DNA of 64,000 nt from Chloracidobacterium sp. Lineage in GTDB: Bacteria > Acidobacteriota > Blastocatellia > Pyrinomonadales > Pyrinomonadaceae. Where the stretch lies: positions 434,001-498,000 of the forward strand of contig JADJJY010000001.1 in NCBI GenBank assembly GCA_016706275.1, read 5' to 3'. A program made the position numbers and the translations under genes. The notes below the pieces were generated by a model that worked only from the letters and a program-made list of their open reading frames with translations, had not been told where the DNA came from and made no database searches. Below are positions 43,496 to 53,075 of this stretch, piece after piece (within the stretch, counting starts at the first letter, position 1; each line of letters begins with the position of its first letter).

Positions 43496-44143
43496 TTACA
43501 AAATTTTTTGCAATAACTTTCTCAGGGTTTTACGAGCCCGCCATGCCCGGATCTTGACATTTGCGGCGGTGCAATCGAGCACATCGGCGATCTCAGCGAC
43601 ACTCATTTCCTCACTGTAAAGCATCTGCAGCAAAGCCCGCTCTTCGATGGGAAGTTGCGCGAGCAGCTTTTCCGAAAGGTCGGCCGCGACAAGTGACCGT
43701 TCCTGTGAGCGGGACGTGTCGGCAGTCAACTCGACCAATGAATCGACCTCGGCGTCAGATAGGTCACAGGTCAACGTCTCGGGTTTGCGTTTTTGGGCAC
43801 GTAGTGTGTCAAAGCAAATATTGGCCGTGATCCGGATCAGCCAGCTTGCCAGCGAACGGTCGTGTTCGCCCCGAAATTTGTCTAGCTGGGTAAAACTCCT
43901 CGCAAAACTGATCTGAACTATATCTTCGATCTCGTCGGGCTTGCGAAAACAGCGTGCAGCGATGACAGCGACGAGTCGTTTGTGGCGGTCAAATATCTGT
44001 TCGAATGCAAAATTGTCACCAGCGAGCGTCAGATCGACGAGCTGACGGTCCGTCATCTCGGAGCACACCGACAGATTCCCAGCGTCCACATCGGAGCGCG
44101 TGGCTAGAGTTTCATTATTCAAAGCCGTCTGATAACTGCTCAT
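43496..44143 (-). CDS. ECF-family RNA polymerase sigma factor
   Basis: This 215-residue sigma-70 protein has region 2 (AFEQIFDRHKRLVAVIAARCF, EIEDIVQISFARSF) and region 4 (IEERALLQMLYSEEMSVAEIADVLDC, then VKIRAWRARKTLRKLL), without regions 1 and 3. It is the first gene of a three-gene operon with the anti-sigma-like and exported proteins. Target promoters and signal are unknown. Confidence 0.92.
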   Translation of the reverse strand: MSSYQTALNNETLATRSDVDAGNLSVCSEMTDRQLVDLTLAGDNFAFEQIFDRHKRLVAVIAARCFRKPDEIEDIVQISFARSFTQLDKFRGEHDRSLASWLIRITANICFDTLRAQKRKPETLTCDLSDAEVDSLVELTADTSRSQERSLVAADLSEKLLAQLPIEERALLQMLYSEEMSVAEIADVLDCTAANVKIRAWRARKTLRKLLQKIL

Positions 44144-44259
44144 TCTACGTACCGTTACTGTTTTGACCGTCGAAAGCTAAGACGAGCACCGGCGGTGGCC
44201 GGTTACAAGATATTTCGTTTAGGCTTTTGCTAACAGAGAAATTTACGTCAAATGAACCG

Positions 44260-45399
44260 TTAAGGTTTGGAGGAAACTGATTTGGGTTGATTTTTGGTGT
44301 CGATGAGCAGCTTTCGGCGTGCGACCACGATGAGCCCCGCTCGGCGTGAGGTGACGTCGATATTTCGCTCGGCGATGCCGCGGGTCTCAACTACCGAGAT
44401 CTTTGGCATATAGGTGACGACATAGCTGGCATCGACCATCTTGGCGACGAGCGCGGCTTTTTCGACCATCTCATCAAGCGAATTGGGCAGTATGTATTCG
44501 CCGTTTGTGCTCTCGGCTAGTTTTTCGAGCTGTTCCTGGCTCGTCTCGAGTTCGAGCTGGCGGGCCTTCATCTTTTTGATGAGCGTGCGGTCGAGACTGA
44601 TCGTTGGGCCCACCTTTACACCTTTATCTTTCACCCCGTTTGGCAAGGTCGCGGCTATCTCGTCGGGCATTGCTTTTGGCGGCGGCGTGTTTGAAATGCC
44701 TTTTGTACGGGGCTCAATGTCGGCGGCCTCCATGGATGTGTAGCTGATCACGTGGACGCTGATGTCGGTCGCCATCAGCCGCTGGAATGCGTCAAATTTT
44801 GCCGACGAACGCCCCATGCTGTCGGTACCGTCGGTGATGAGAATAATGTGCTTGTTATCAACGCCGCTCCGCAGCATAAAATCGGTCGCAAGCTTTATCG
44901 CCTCGACAAACATTGACCGGCGGCCAAAATTAGCCCGCTTTATTGCGGCAAGTGCTTGCGATTTGTCGCTCGTCCATTCGGTCACAATTTCCGCTTTGTC
45001 GGAGTATTGCATGACCGCGACAGCATCGCCGGGACGGAGAGCGTCAACGACGGCCTTAGCGACCTTTCGCGTTTGATCGAGGCTCTTGACCACCCGCAGC
45101 TCACCTCCCGTATCCATTATTATCAGGACATTTGCCGGCAGACGCCGGACGCTGACGGGTTGGTGCAGGATATTGTTTTCGCTAATCACAAGGTCGCGTT
45201 CATTAACGTCACGAAAGAAATCACCTTTCTCATCAAAGGCAAGAACGTTGAGCTTGATCTCCTCAGTGACAATTCGAACGGTGTCGTCCTCAGGCGTAGG
45301 CGTTGGGGTCGCTTGCACGCGACCGCTCTGGGCAGATACCGCCGCTGCGAATAATAAAATGAGGAAAACTAAGTTAAAGCTTTTTGACCTTTTTGGCAT
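44260..45399 (-). CDS. Secreted VWFA-related protein with degenerate MIDAS
   Basis: This 379-residue protein has a signal peptide (about 1-23), the beta-rich entry domain typical of VWFA-related Acidobacteria proteins (IKLNVLAFDEKGDFFRDV), and a VWA domain (about 88-260). The first MIDAS strand reads VLIIMDTGGE (96-100) in place of DxSxS, so the metal site is degenerate. The later LITDGTDSMG keeps an Asp. It may bind ligands without metal or serve as a scaffold. Function unknown. Confidence 0.82.
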   Translation of the reverse strand: MPKRSKSFNLVFLILLFAAAVSAQSGRVQATPTPTPEDDTVRIVTEEIKLNVLAFDEKGDFFRDVNERDLVISENNILHQPVSVRRLPANVLIIMDTGGELRVVKSLDQTRKVAKAVVDALRPGDAVAVMQYSDKAEIVTEWTSDKSQALAAIKRANFGRRSMFVEAIKLATDFMLRSGVDNKHIILITDGTDSMGRSSAKFDAFQRLMATDISVHVISYTSMEAADIEPRTKGISNTPPPKAMPDEIAATLPNGVKDKGVKVGPTISLDRTLIKKMKARQLELETSQEQLEKLAESTNGEYILPNSLDEMVEKAALVAKMVDASYVVTYMPKISVVETRGIAERNIDVTSRRAGLIVVARRKLLIDTKNQPKSVSSKP

Positions 45400-45499
45400 T
45401 ACTTAATTCGATGCTCGAAATGTGGTTTCCTTTGCCCTAGCGAACTTTGCCGTACTGCCGAAGAACATTTCCCGTAAAGCCGCAAAGAACGCCACGAGA

Positions 45500-46570
45500 T
45501 CAGAGCGTTGGGAACTCTTCGACAAAGTCGAGCAGATTACCGACGTAGCTTTCAAATCTCGGGCATTCGATACCGTGCGGGCGTAGAAGCTCGGTGGCGA
45601 TGCTCGTGTCGTAGGCCTGTGAGATGAAAAAATACGGTACGCCGTGGTGCGGCAGCCCGGTGATCGCGGGTGAGATGCGTGTGTGCAAAAACCACTCGGT
45701 CAGTTTTACCGGCGGGCCAAACTCGGATTTGCGTCCGGTCAATTCTTTTGCGATCACGTCAAAAAGAGCGGCGGTCGTCAGCGGCTCTGAGTCCGCAAGA
45801 GCGATGGTTTTGCCAACGGCGGCTTTATCACGAGCGAGAGCTACTATCGCATCGACGACAAAATCGACCGGGACAAGGTTGAGTTTGACGGTGTTGTTGC
45901 CCACATTCATCACACGAAAGAGCCAGGGTGCTTTGCGTAAATAGTTGATGAGATAGTAGATACCGTCGTACTTGGCTGTTTCACCAGTCTGTGAATCGCC
46001 GACAACGACCGACGGCCGGTAGATCGTGACGGGAAAGGCGGGCTTTAGCTTTTCTACCTCGAGCTCGGCCAGATACTTTGTTTCCTCATAGTTATTGCGA
46101 AAGCCTGCATTGTGTTCGAGTTCGGTCTCAAATATCTCACCCTCACGCTTTCCCGCTACATAACAGGTTGAAATGTAATTGTACCGCCTTAGATTTCGCA
46201 CCGAGCGGACGAGGTCGTTGACGTTTTTTGTGCCTTCGAGATTTACATTAAACGCGATGTCTTTTGCAACAGCCAGATCGTATGCGGCGGCCAGATGAAA
46301 GACATCGGTCGTCTCGAAAAGTATAGTTTGCAGATCGTCATCAGAGATGCCGAGATTTGGCCGGGTGATGTCGCCCTCGACGATTGAATAGCTCTCAAGC
46401 GGCGTGTTTGTCAGCTCGGCGATCTCCTCGATCTCGTCCATCGCCTTATCGATGAATTGCGGCTGGACGAGCAAAAAGAACTGAGTTTCGGGCTTTGCGA
46501 GGCGCTCTACGAGCCGTCCGGCGATAAAGCCGGGAAAACCTGTGAGGAAGATCGTTTCTCTGTACAGCAT
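45500..46570 (-). CDS. Extended SDR / fatty acyl-CoA reductase-like oxidoreductase
   Basis: This 356-residue protein is of the NAD(P)-binding Rossmann family: the nucleotide motif is TGFPGFIAGRLVERL (a GxxGxxG variant), with the HLAAAYDL motif near 114 and the catalytic YxxxK as YEETK (about 161-165). It resembles the male-sterility/thioester-reductase domain group (NAD-binding_4), whose members reduce carrier- or CoA-bound acyl groups. Substrate unknown. Confidence 0.8.
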   Translation of the reverse strand: MLYRETIFLTGFPGFIAGRLVERLAKPETQFFLLVQPQFIDKAMDEIEEIAELTNTPLESYSIVEGDITRPNLGISDDDLQTILFETTDVFHLAAAYDLAVAKDIAFNVNLEGTKNVNDLVRSVRNLRRYNYISTCYVAGKREGEIFETELEHNAGFRNNYEETKYLAELEVEKLKPAFPVTIYRPSVVVGDSQTGETAKYDGIYYLINYLRKAPWLFRVMNVGNNTVKLNLVPVDFVVDAIVALARDKAAVGKTIALADSEPLTTAALFDVIAKELTGRKSEFGPPVKLTEWFLHTRISPAITGLPHHGVPYFFISQAYDTSIATELLRPHGIECPRFESYVGNLLDFVEEFPTL

Positions 46571-46693
46571 ACGTTGAACTTTATTCTAACAAGTCACCGA
46601 CAGATTTTGCTCGAATTGCCCGTGCGGCGCTGCAAAAAAAGATTTACTTGCGCTTTCGGCGCGTGTTATCTTGTCAGGCGCGGTGCGCTTTGT

Positions 46694-46990
46694 ATGAGAA
46701 TCCAGGAAATGAGGTCGGGGATCACGCATCTAAAGAAAAAGATGGAGATCGAACGGCCGATAAACTATTTCGAAAAGCTGGCTTTGGTTAATAATATGAC
46801 CGAGGCTGAAAACGTTGTGTCCGTGTGCGAACTCGACGAAGCCATCTGGTCAGTCGTCTCATTTGAAAGGCGCGAAGCCCACAGCCTGACCTACGAACAA
46901 GCCGCCGCACTGCTTTCCGAACTCGACGCTCGCGGTGTAACGGGCCTATGCATCATTACAGATGACGCCGCTCTGCGGATCAGCCGCTAA
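46694..46990 (+). CDS. Small protein of unknown function
   Basis: This is a 98-residue cytoplasmic protein from ATG 46694; a longer frame to 46457 runs antisense to the SDR gene and is rejected. Pattern: helical N-terminus (MRSGITHLKKKMEIERPIN), then a mixed alpha-beta domain (VSVCELDEAIWSVVSFERREAHSLTYEQAAALLSELDA) ending in GLCIITDDAALRI. No family recognised. Its end overlaps the convergent oxidoreductase by 4 bp. Confidence 0.6.
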   Translation: MRIQEMRSGITHLKKKMEIERPINYFEKLALVNNMTEAENVVSVCELDEAIWSVVSFERREAHSLTYEQAAALLSELDARGVTGLCIITDDAALRISR

Positions 46991-47973
46991 AATTCTAGGA
47001 CAACCTTACCAAAACTCTCATTCGAACCCAGATATTTGTATGCGGCAATTACGTCATTGACAGCGAAGACGCGGTCGAGGTTTGGGCAGATCGTGCCGTT
47101 AGCGAGAAGCGGCACGACCTCGTCAGCAAATTTGTGAGTTGCCTCTGCCTTTTCGGCTGTTGAGCGGCCACGCAAAACCGTGCCCGTAATGGTCAGGCGT
47201 TTTTGCAGGGCCATACCCATGTCAAACTCGGCGGTTCGTCCGGCGGTAAGGCCGACCAGTATCAACCTTCCTTTTGCCGCAAGGCTCGCCAGATTTTGCG
47301 GAAAATAAGCTCCGCCTACGAGGTCGAGTATTACACCGACACCTTTGCCATCGGTGATCTCGCTGATCTGTGTCGCGAAAGCAATACCATCTGCTGTCGA
47401 AATACCGTGATCGAGTCCGTATTCGGCACAGCGTTCGAGCTTGTCGGTCGTTCGCGAAGTCCCGATGACCATCGAACCATTAGCTTTCCCAAGCTGCAAT
47501 CCGGCAAGCCCCACGCCCGAGCCGACGGCGTGAATGAGCAGTGTCTCGCCCTGTTCCAAACTACCTCGCGTAAAGATCGCGTCATGGGCGGTAATGAAAG
47601 CCTCGGGGACTGCTGCGGCTTCGGTAAAGCTGAGGCTATCTGGAATACGGACCAGCAGCGAGCTGTCGATGGTCAAATATTCGGCTTGGGCCTCACCGGC
47701 GGTGATGCCAAATACACGGTCTCCGATCTGCCAATCCGAAACCTCATCACCAATGGCGGCAATTTCACCGGCAAACTCAAGCCCCGGAATATTTGGCGAA
47801 TAACCGGCGGGCGGCGGATAGAGCCCGCGAACTTGCAGCAGATCGGCGCGGTTCAATCCGGCGGCACGAACGCGGACTAGGACTTCATTTTTATTAGAAA
47901 GAATGGGATCGGGTGTTTCGGTTAATTCGAGATCTTCCGGTGAACCGAATTCTTTGATGTAGATGGTTTTCAT
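46987..47973 (-). CDS. Zinc-free MDR quinone oxidoreductase-like protein
   Basis: This is a 328-residue medium-chain dehydrogenase/reductase from ATG 47973 (MKTIYIKEFGSPEDLELTETP). Signatures: AAGLNRADLLQVRGLYPPP, GDRVFGITAGEAQAEYL, LLIHAVGSGVGLAGLQLGK. The zinc-binding Cys residues of alcohol dehydrogenases are absent, as in QOR/TP53I3 enzymes, which reduce quinones with NADPH. The upstream gap holds a REP-like hairpin cluster. Confidence 0.88.
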   Translation of the reverse strand: MKTIYIKEFGSPEDLELTETPDPILSNKNEVLVRVRAAGLNRADLLQVRGLYPPPAGYSPNIPGLEFAGEIAAIGDEVSDWQIGDRVFGITAGEAQAEYLTIDSSLLVRIPDSLSFTEAAAVPEAFITAHDAIFTRGSLEQGETLLIHAVGSGVGLAGLQLGKANGSMVIGTSRTTDKLERCAEYGLDHGISTADGIAFATQISEITDGKGVGVILDLVGGAYFPQNLASLAAKGRLILVGLTAGRTAEFDMGMALQKRLTITGTVLRGRSTAEKAEATHKFADEVVPLLANGTICPNLDRVFAVNDVIAAYKYLGSNESFGKVVLEF

Positions 47974-47975
47974 AT

Positions 47976-48094
47976 CAATTGCCTCCGGCCTTAGCCGGAG
48001 GTTAGGGTGCAAAAATATGGCGGGCTTTAGCCCAATTTCGGCTAAAGCCGAGATCAACTTACATCCTAACCCCTGACTAAAGTCAGGGGCAATT
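47976..48094. repeat. Composite REP-like hairpin element
   Basis: About 115 bp of nested inverted repeats: hairpin 47982-48001 (CCTCCGGC/GCCGGAGG), a central pair with GGGCTTTAGCCC and CGGCTAAAGCCG, hairpin 48070-48089 (CCCCTGACT/AGTCAGGGG), and outer AATTGCC/GGCAATT and GTTAGG/CCTAAC pairs. It sits between the quinone oxidoreductase gene and the TolC gene end. The style matches REP sequences mobilised by RAYT transposases; no transposase gene is in the window. Confidence 0.75.
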
Positions 48095-48115
48095 TATCAG
48101 AGTAAGAGGTAAGTA

Positions 48116-49868
48116 CTACTTTAATTTTGTCTCGATATTGTTTGCTTTGAGCGAATTACCAGTCGCACGCTGTAGCTCGGCGATGGCTTTGTTTAATTCG
48201 GTCCGCGCTCGAAGCTCCATGCTGCGAGCGGCTGTTAATGCGGTCTGGCGTTCGAGCACTTTATAGACATCGGATTGGCCCTCGTCGAGTTTACGCTGTT
48301 CTGATTCGTATTGCTTTGTGGTATTTTCGCGGGCGACCGAGGCGGCACGCAATCTCGCTTCTGCAGTGCGTATTGACTGCAAGGCATTTCGCACCTCGAC
48401 CTGTACGCCCTGTTCGATCTGTTCGCGTTGAATTTCTAGTTTTTCAGCTTCGACTTTTGCGTGGCCGAGCTGGGCGGCGGCGGTCTTATCGCCAAAGAGC
48501 GGCAGATTGAAATTTATACCAAATCGCAGAACCGGATAGCGGTCGGCAAAAATACCGCGAAACGGGCTGCCGGTAAGCAGAGCGAGATTTGCCTGTTGCT
48601 GTATACAAGCGGGCGAACCGGGATTGGTCGTGCAGGCCGTCGGAAACGTCGGGCTAAAATTCGGATTACTGCTACCGCCGATGCCAGCCGAACTAAAGCT
48701 GGCGACAAAGTCGATCTGCGGTTTTTTCAGCTCGCGATACAACCGTTGATCGAGCAAATTTATATCTTTCTGTGCCCGGTTTATCTCAAGCTCAGGGCGA
48801 TTTTCGATCGCGGTACTCATCGCTTCGCCGAGCGTCGTGACGGGCGGCGTAACCTCGATCGGCTCGACCGGTACGATCGCCTGTCCCCAGAGCACGTCAC
48901 TGCGATTTGGCGAGATGAGATTTTTGAGTACGTTTTCGGCCAAATTGACAGTGTTTAGCGTCATAGACGGCCTGTTCAAAATTGGCGACCTGTGTTTCGC
49001 CCGCAACGATGTCGATCGGGGCAAGCTGGCCCTCATTGACGAGGCGGCGGTTGTGCTCAAGCTGTGCCTTGGCGTCGCGGACGGCGTCACGCTGTACCTG
49101 CAAATTGCGAAGAGCGTAGGTAAGATCCCAATAAGCTTTCTGCACCGAAGCGACCGTCTCTATCGACCGCTGGCGAAACTGCGTATCCGTCAGGCTTACG
49201 TTTCGCTTGGCGATCTCGATGGTGCGGCGAGCCTGATCAAATTTTCGTCCGCGAAACAGCGGCTGCAACACATTAAAGCCGAGGCTTGAGTTCAACTGCG
49301 GGCTGAGGATCGAGATCGGGTTGTCGGTGGTGACGCGTTGATTGTTAAAGGCTCCGGTAAAGACGGTTCCATATTTCGGAGCAAACGCCTGTAATGACGC
49401 GTTGCCGAGCAGCGTGCCGTTGGTCGTTTTTTGATTGCTGCTAAAAATACTGACGTTTGGCACCGTCGTTCGGTCGTAATATGTCTGGCCTGAGAGCCGC
49501 GGTTGAAAGACGCCGCGGGCTGCATCGAGATCGTATTCGGCGATACGCTCGTTTTTACGTGTTATCTCGATGTCGCGGTTGTTATCTAGGGCTAGCTCGA
49601 TCGCATCGCGCAGCGTCAGCGTTTTTTGCTGCGTCATATCGACGCCGACGCGGCCGAGGTCTGGAAAACTGCGGTCATCCGAACGATACTCCGGCGCGAC
49701 GGTCGGTACGCCCTTGACGTCCTCGGTCTTTACATTTTGAGCATCGGGCGTGGGCGTCGGGCTTTGACCGAGCGCCTGAGTGCCGAGCACAAAAAATGCA
49801 GCTATTAAAATTAGGTAAAAACGTCCCTTCATAAAACCGATACCCGGATCGAAACTGGTGCGTATCAT
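48116..49868 (-). pseudogene. TolC-family outer membrane efflux protein, one frameshift
   Basis: Two overlapping minus-strand frames make one TolC-like protein of about 560 residues. The first (49868 to about 48960) has a signal peptide (FYLILIAAFFVLGTQALGQ) and the first TolC repeat (LRDAIELALDNNRDIEITR). The second (about 48960 to 48116) continues at LNTVNLAENVLKNLI and carries the second repeat (LGEAMSTAIENRPELEINR). The frame changes between 48955 and 48970, after FEQAVYDA, consistent with a one-base insertion or two-base deletion. It is either a lesion or an assembly error. The start overlaps the RND gene's stop (ATGA), so the efflux operon would lose its own outer-membrane channel if the lesion is real. 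Confidence 0.87.
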
Positions 49869-52800
49869 TTATTGATCGACCTAAACATTGAGCTTGTTGC
49901 CCCGACAAAACGCCGCTTTACGCCGCCAAAAAGCCACTCGGCAAAACGATTGACGTATTTGAAAAGCCGCAGCTCTGCGAGGTCGTCAAACAACGAATAG
50001 AAAACAGGCACCGCCAGCAGTGTCAGCAGCAAACAAAGCGACTGGCCGCCGACCACGAGCACACCGATCGAGCGGTTCGTTCCCGAACCGGCACCGGTCG
50101 AAACCACGAGCGGGATCATACCGGCGACTAGGGCGATCGTGGTCATCAAGATGGGACGCAGACGGTCGCGGTTTGCCTGGATGATCGCATCGTAACGCGA
50201 CATGCCCTGTGAACGCAGGTGATTTGTATGGTCGATCTGCAAAATTGCATTTTTCTTGACCACGCCAAACAGCAGCAGTAGCCCGAGCCCCGAAAAGATA
50301 TTTACCGTCTGGCCCATCACCAAAAGGCTGAAAATTCCAAACGGAATGGAGAGCGGCAGCGTCAGCAAGATCGTCACGGGGTGGATAAACGATTCGAACT
50401 GTGCGGCCAGCACGATATACATAAAAATGAAAGACAGCATGAAAGCAAGTGCGAAATAGAACCCCGCTTTGCCCATTTCTTTTGACTGGCCGACGTAACC
50501 CGTGTGATAACCGACGGGAAGATTTAGCTCCTTAACATAGCTGTTGATCGCCGACGTAATACTCGCGGCCGAACCGCCCGGTTTTGTATTCGCGAGCAGC
50601 GTGACTTGTTTCTGCCGGTTTGTGCGGTCGATAGCACTCGGGCCGGTGCCGGGTTTGGTTTTGACTACGCGATCGAGCGTGACCCAGCCGAGCTTGGCTG
50701 ACGGTACGATCATGCGTTTCAGACCCTCTTCGCTGGTGCGAAACGAATTGATCGCCCGCACATAGACGTCGTACTGGTCCGAACCTGCATTGAACGTCGT
50801 CGCTTCTTGTCCGGCGACAAGGGTGTTGAGTGCTTGCGAAACGTCGCCGACTCTTACGCCGAGATCTGCGGCGGTATCGCGGTCAACCTCGAGCTGTAAT
50901 TCGGGCTTACCCGAGATGAGCGTCGTGTCAACGTCGACCGCGTCCGGTATGGTCTTCATTTTCGCGAGGACCTTGGCAGAAGCTTCTTCGAGCACCTTTA
51001 TGTCCGGGCCGGAGATCAGAAACTGGACGTTAGCATTTCGAAAGCCGCCGCCCGAAAATGCCTGGACGATCTGGACACTTGTTCGCAATTCGGGCGGAAA
51101 CTTAGCCAAAACCTCGCGGGCCTCGGCCATCATCATTTCCTGTGATTTTGCCCGAGTCCCGACATCGCTCAATTTCACATAAATAGTTCCGGCGTTGACG
51201 ACCTGCTGCTGTCCTCCGCCGACCGTCGCGAGCGTGTCCGTCACCCCCGGCATTTTCCTTATCTCTGCGGCGATCCGCTCGAATGACTGTGACGATGCCG
51301 AGAGGCTTGTGCCCTCAGGCGTTCGCACCGATATCTCAAACTGCGATTGGTCATCGACCGGCAAAAAGTTTTTACCGACGAACATAAAGAGCGGAACGAT
51401 GCTCAGGAAAACCAGCACGACAAGTGTGACGATCACCCAACGACGCGCCATCGAAAACCGCAGCATCCACGCATACCAAAGATCAACTCGCTTGAACCAG
51501 CCGGTGTAATGGCTGTCGTCTTTTTCGATCTCGCCCGCGGCATCACCCTCGACCTTGTCGAGGTCCGAGTCAGGTTTCTCCTTTTTCCTCTTTATCAGGC
51601 GTGCCGCAAGCATCGGCGTCAGCGTGAACGACACGATCAGCGAAACTGCGACGGCGAACGACGCCGTCAGGCCAAAAGACGACATAAATCTGCCGACGAT
51701 GCCCTGCATAAATCCGATCGGCACGAACACCGCCATTAGCGACAACGTCGTTGCAAGAACGGCCAGGCCGATCTCACGTGTTCCTTCGATCGCCGCCTGA
51801 AAGGGGTTCATCCCCTTTTCTTCGACAAAACGATAGATATTCTCAAGCACCACGATCGCGTCATCGATGACGATACCGACCATCAAGGTCAGTGAAAGCA
51901 TCGTGATCGAGTTGAGCGTATAGCCCATTGCATAAACGAGGGCGAACGTCGAGATGATAGACGTTGGAATGGCGATAGCCGCAATAAAAGTAGCACGGAA
52001 ATTCCACAGAAATAGAAAGACGACTATCGACGCTAGTATCGAACCAACGATGAGATGCTCTTCGATAGCGTGGAGCGAGTTTTCGATAAAAATCGAGTTG
52101 TCGCCGATCACGCGCATCTGAAAGCCCTTTGGCAGCGTTGGTTCGATCTCTTTTAAGCGAGCTTTGATCTCGCGGGCGACGGCGACCGTATTTTGCCCTG
52201 ACTGCTTTGAAACGATCAGCGTCACCGCCGGCTGGCCGTTAAGCCGTGCCTCGGAACGGGTCTCGGCACCGCCGTCCTCTGTGTAACCGAGATCTTTGAC
52301 CTTGACCTGATAACCGCCACGCGTAGCGACGACGACATCGTTAAATTGTTCGGGTTTCTGAATTTTCCCCACGGTTCGTACCGCAGTTTCGGTTTGTCCA
52401 GCGTCGATACGGCCGGACGGAAACTCCATGTTTTGGATCCGCAACGCACCCGAAACCTCGGCCGGAGTGACATTGTACGAACGCATTTTGTCCGGATCGA
52501 CCCAGACGTTGATCTGCCGTTCTTGTCCGCCGATGATCGAGATCTGGCCGACACCGCTGACGGATTCGATTCGTTCCTTTACGCGGTTCTTGGCGATCTC
52601 GGTCACCTCGCGGAGCGATGTCGGTGCGGATATCGAGATACGCAAAACCGGTGCAGCGTCGGTGTCGAGCTTTTGCACTGTCGGCTGTTTAGCTGTTTCG
52701 GGCAGGTTTGGGATTACCGTCTGGACGCGATTTTCTACTTCTTGCGCCGCGACGTTAACGTCCTTTTCAAGCACAAAAGCAACAAATACTTGCGAAATAC

Positions 52801-53062
52801 CCTCGATCGAGGTTGAACGCAGTTCGTCGATTCCCGAAATTGTATTGACTGCTTCCTCGACCTTTTCCGTTATCTCAGTCTCGATCTCCTGCGGACTTGC
52901 GCCGGGGTTGACGACGGTGATAGTGATCGTCGGAAAATCGATCTTCGGAAACAGATCGACGCCGAGGCTCAAAAACGAAAATGCACCGACCACCACGAGT
53001 GATAGGATCAACATCGTGGCGAAAACCGGACGCTTTACACAAACTTCAGCAAGCCATTGCAT
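49865..53062 (-). CDS. RND multidrug efflux permease (HAE1/AcrB-like)
   Basis: This 1065-residue inner-membrane proton/drug antiporter has about 12 TM segments and two large periplasmic loops. The N-terminal FVKRPVFATMLILSLVVVG-type opening reads VKRPVFATMLILSLVVVGA, and TM4 has MVGIVIDDAIVVLEN with the conserved Asp pair of proton relay. The C-terminal TM block is LLLLFGVVKKNAILQIDHTN and RDRLRPILMTTIALVAGMIPL. Substrates are unknown. It lies 13 bp after the membrane fusion gene and overlaps TolC, as expected for a tripartite pump operon under TetR control. Confidence 0.95.
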   Translation of the reverse strand: MQWLAEVCVKRPVFATMLILSLVVVGAFSFLSLGVDLFPKIDFPTITITVVNPGASPQEIETEITEKVEEAVNTISGIDELRSTSIEGISQVFVAFVLEKDVNVAAQEVENRVQTVIPNLPETAKQPTVQKLDTDAAPVLRISISAPTSLREVTEIAKNRVKERIESVSGVGQISIIGGQERQINVWVDPDKMRSYNVTPAEVSGALRIQNMEFPSGRIDAGQTETAVRTVGKIQKPEQFNDVVVATRGGYQVKVKDLGYTEDGGAETRSEARLNGQPAVTLIVSKQSGQNTVAVAREIKARLKEIEPTLPKGFQMRVIGDNSIFIENSLHAIEEHLIVGSILASIVVFLFLWNFRATFIAAIAIPTSIISTFALVYAMGYTLNSITMLSLTLMVGIVIDDAIVVLENIYRFVEEKGMNPFQAAIEGTREIGLAVLATTLSLMAVFVPIGFMQGIVGRFMSSFGLTASFAVAVSLIVSFTLTPMLAARLIKRKKEKPDSDLDKVEGDAAGEIEKDDSHYTGWFKRVDLWYAWMLRFSMARRWVIVTLVVLVFLSIVPLFMFVGKNFLPVDDQSQFEISVRTPEGTSLSASSQSFERIAAEIRKMPGVTDTLATVGGGQQQVVNAGTIYVKLSDVGTRAKSQEMMMAEAREVLAKFPPELRTSVQIVQAFSGGGFRNANVQFLISGPDIKVLEEASAKVLAKMKTIPDAVDVDTTLISGKPELQLEVDRDTAADLGVRVGDVSQALNTLVAGQEATTFNAGSDQYDVYVRAINSFRTSEEGLKRMIVPSAKLGWVTLDRVVKTKPGTGPSAIDRTNRQKQVTLLANTKPGGSAASITSAINSYVKELNLPVGYHTGYVGQSKEMGKAGFYFALAFMLSFIFMYIVLAAQFESFIHPVTILLTLPLSIPFGIFSLLVMGQTVNIFSGLGLLLLFGVVKKNAILQIDHTNHLRSQGMSRYDAIIQANRDRLRPILMTTIALVAGMIPLVVSTGAGSGTNRSIGVLVVGGQSLCLLLTLLAVPVFYSLFDDLAELRLFKYVNRFAEWLFGGVKRRFVGATSSMFRSINK

Positions 53063-53075
53063 ATTCTTTTAACCC

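Noticed and set aside
47203..47880. 225-codon plus-strand frame opposite the quinone oxidoreductase
   Set aside because: Shadow of a clear MDR gene; no domain.
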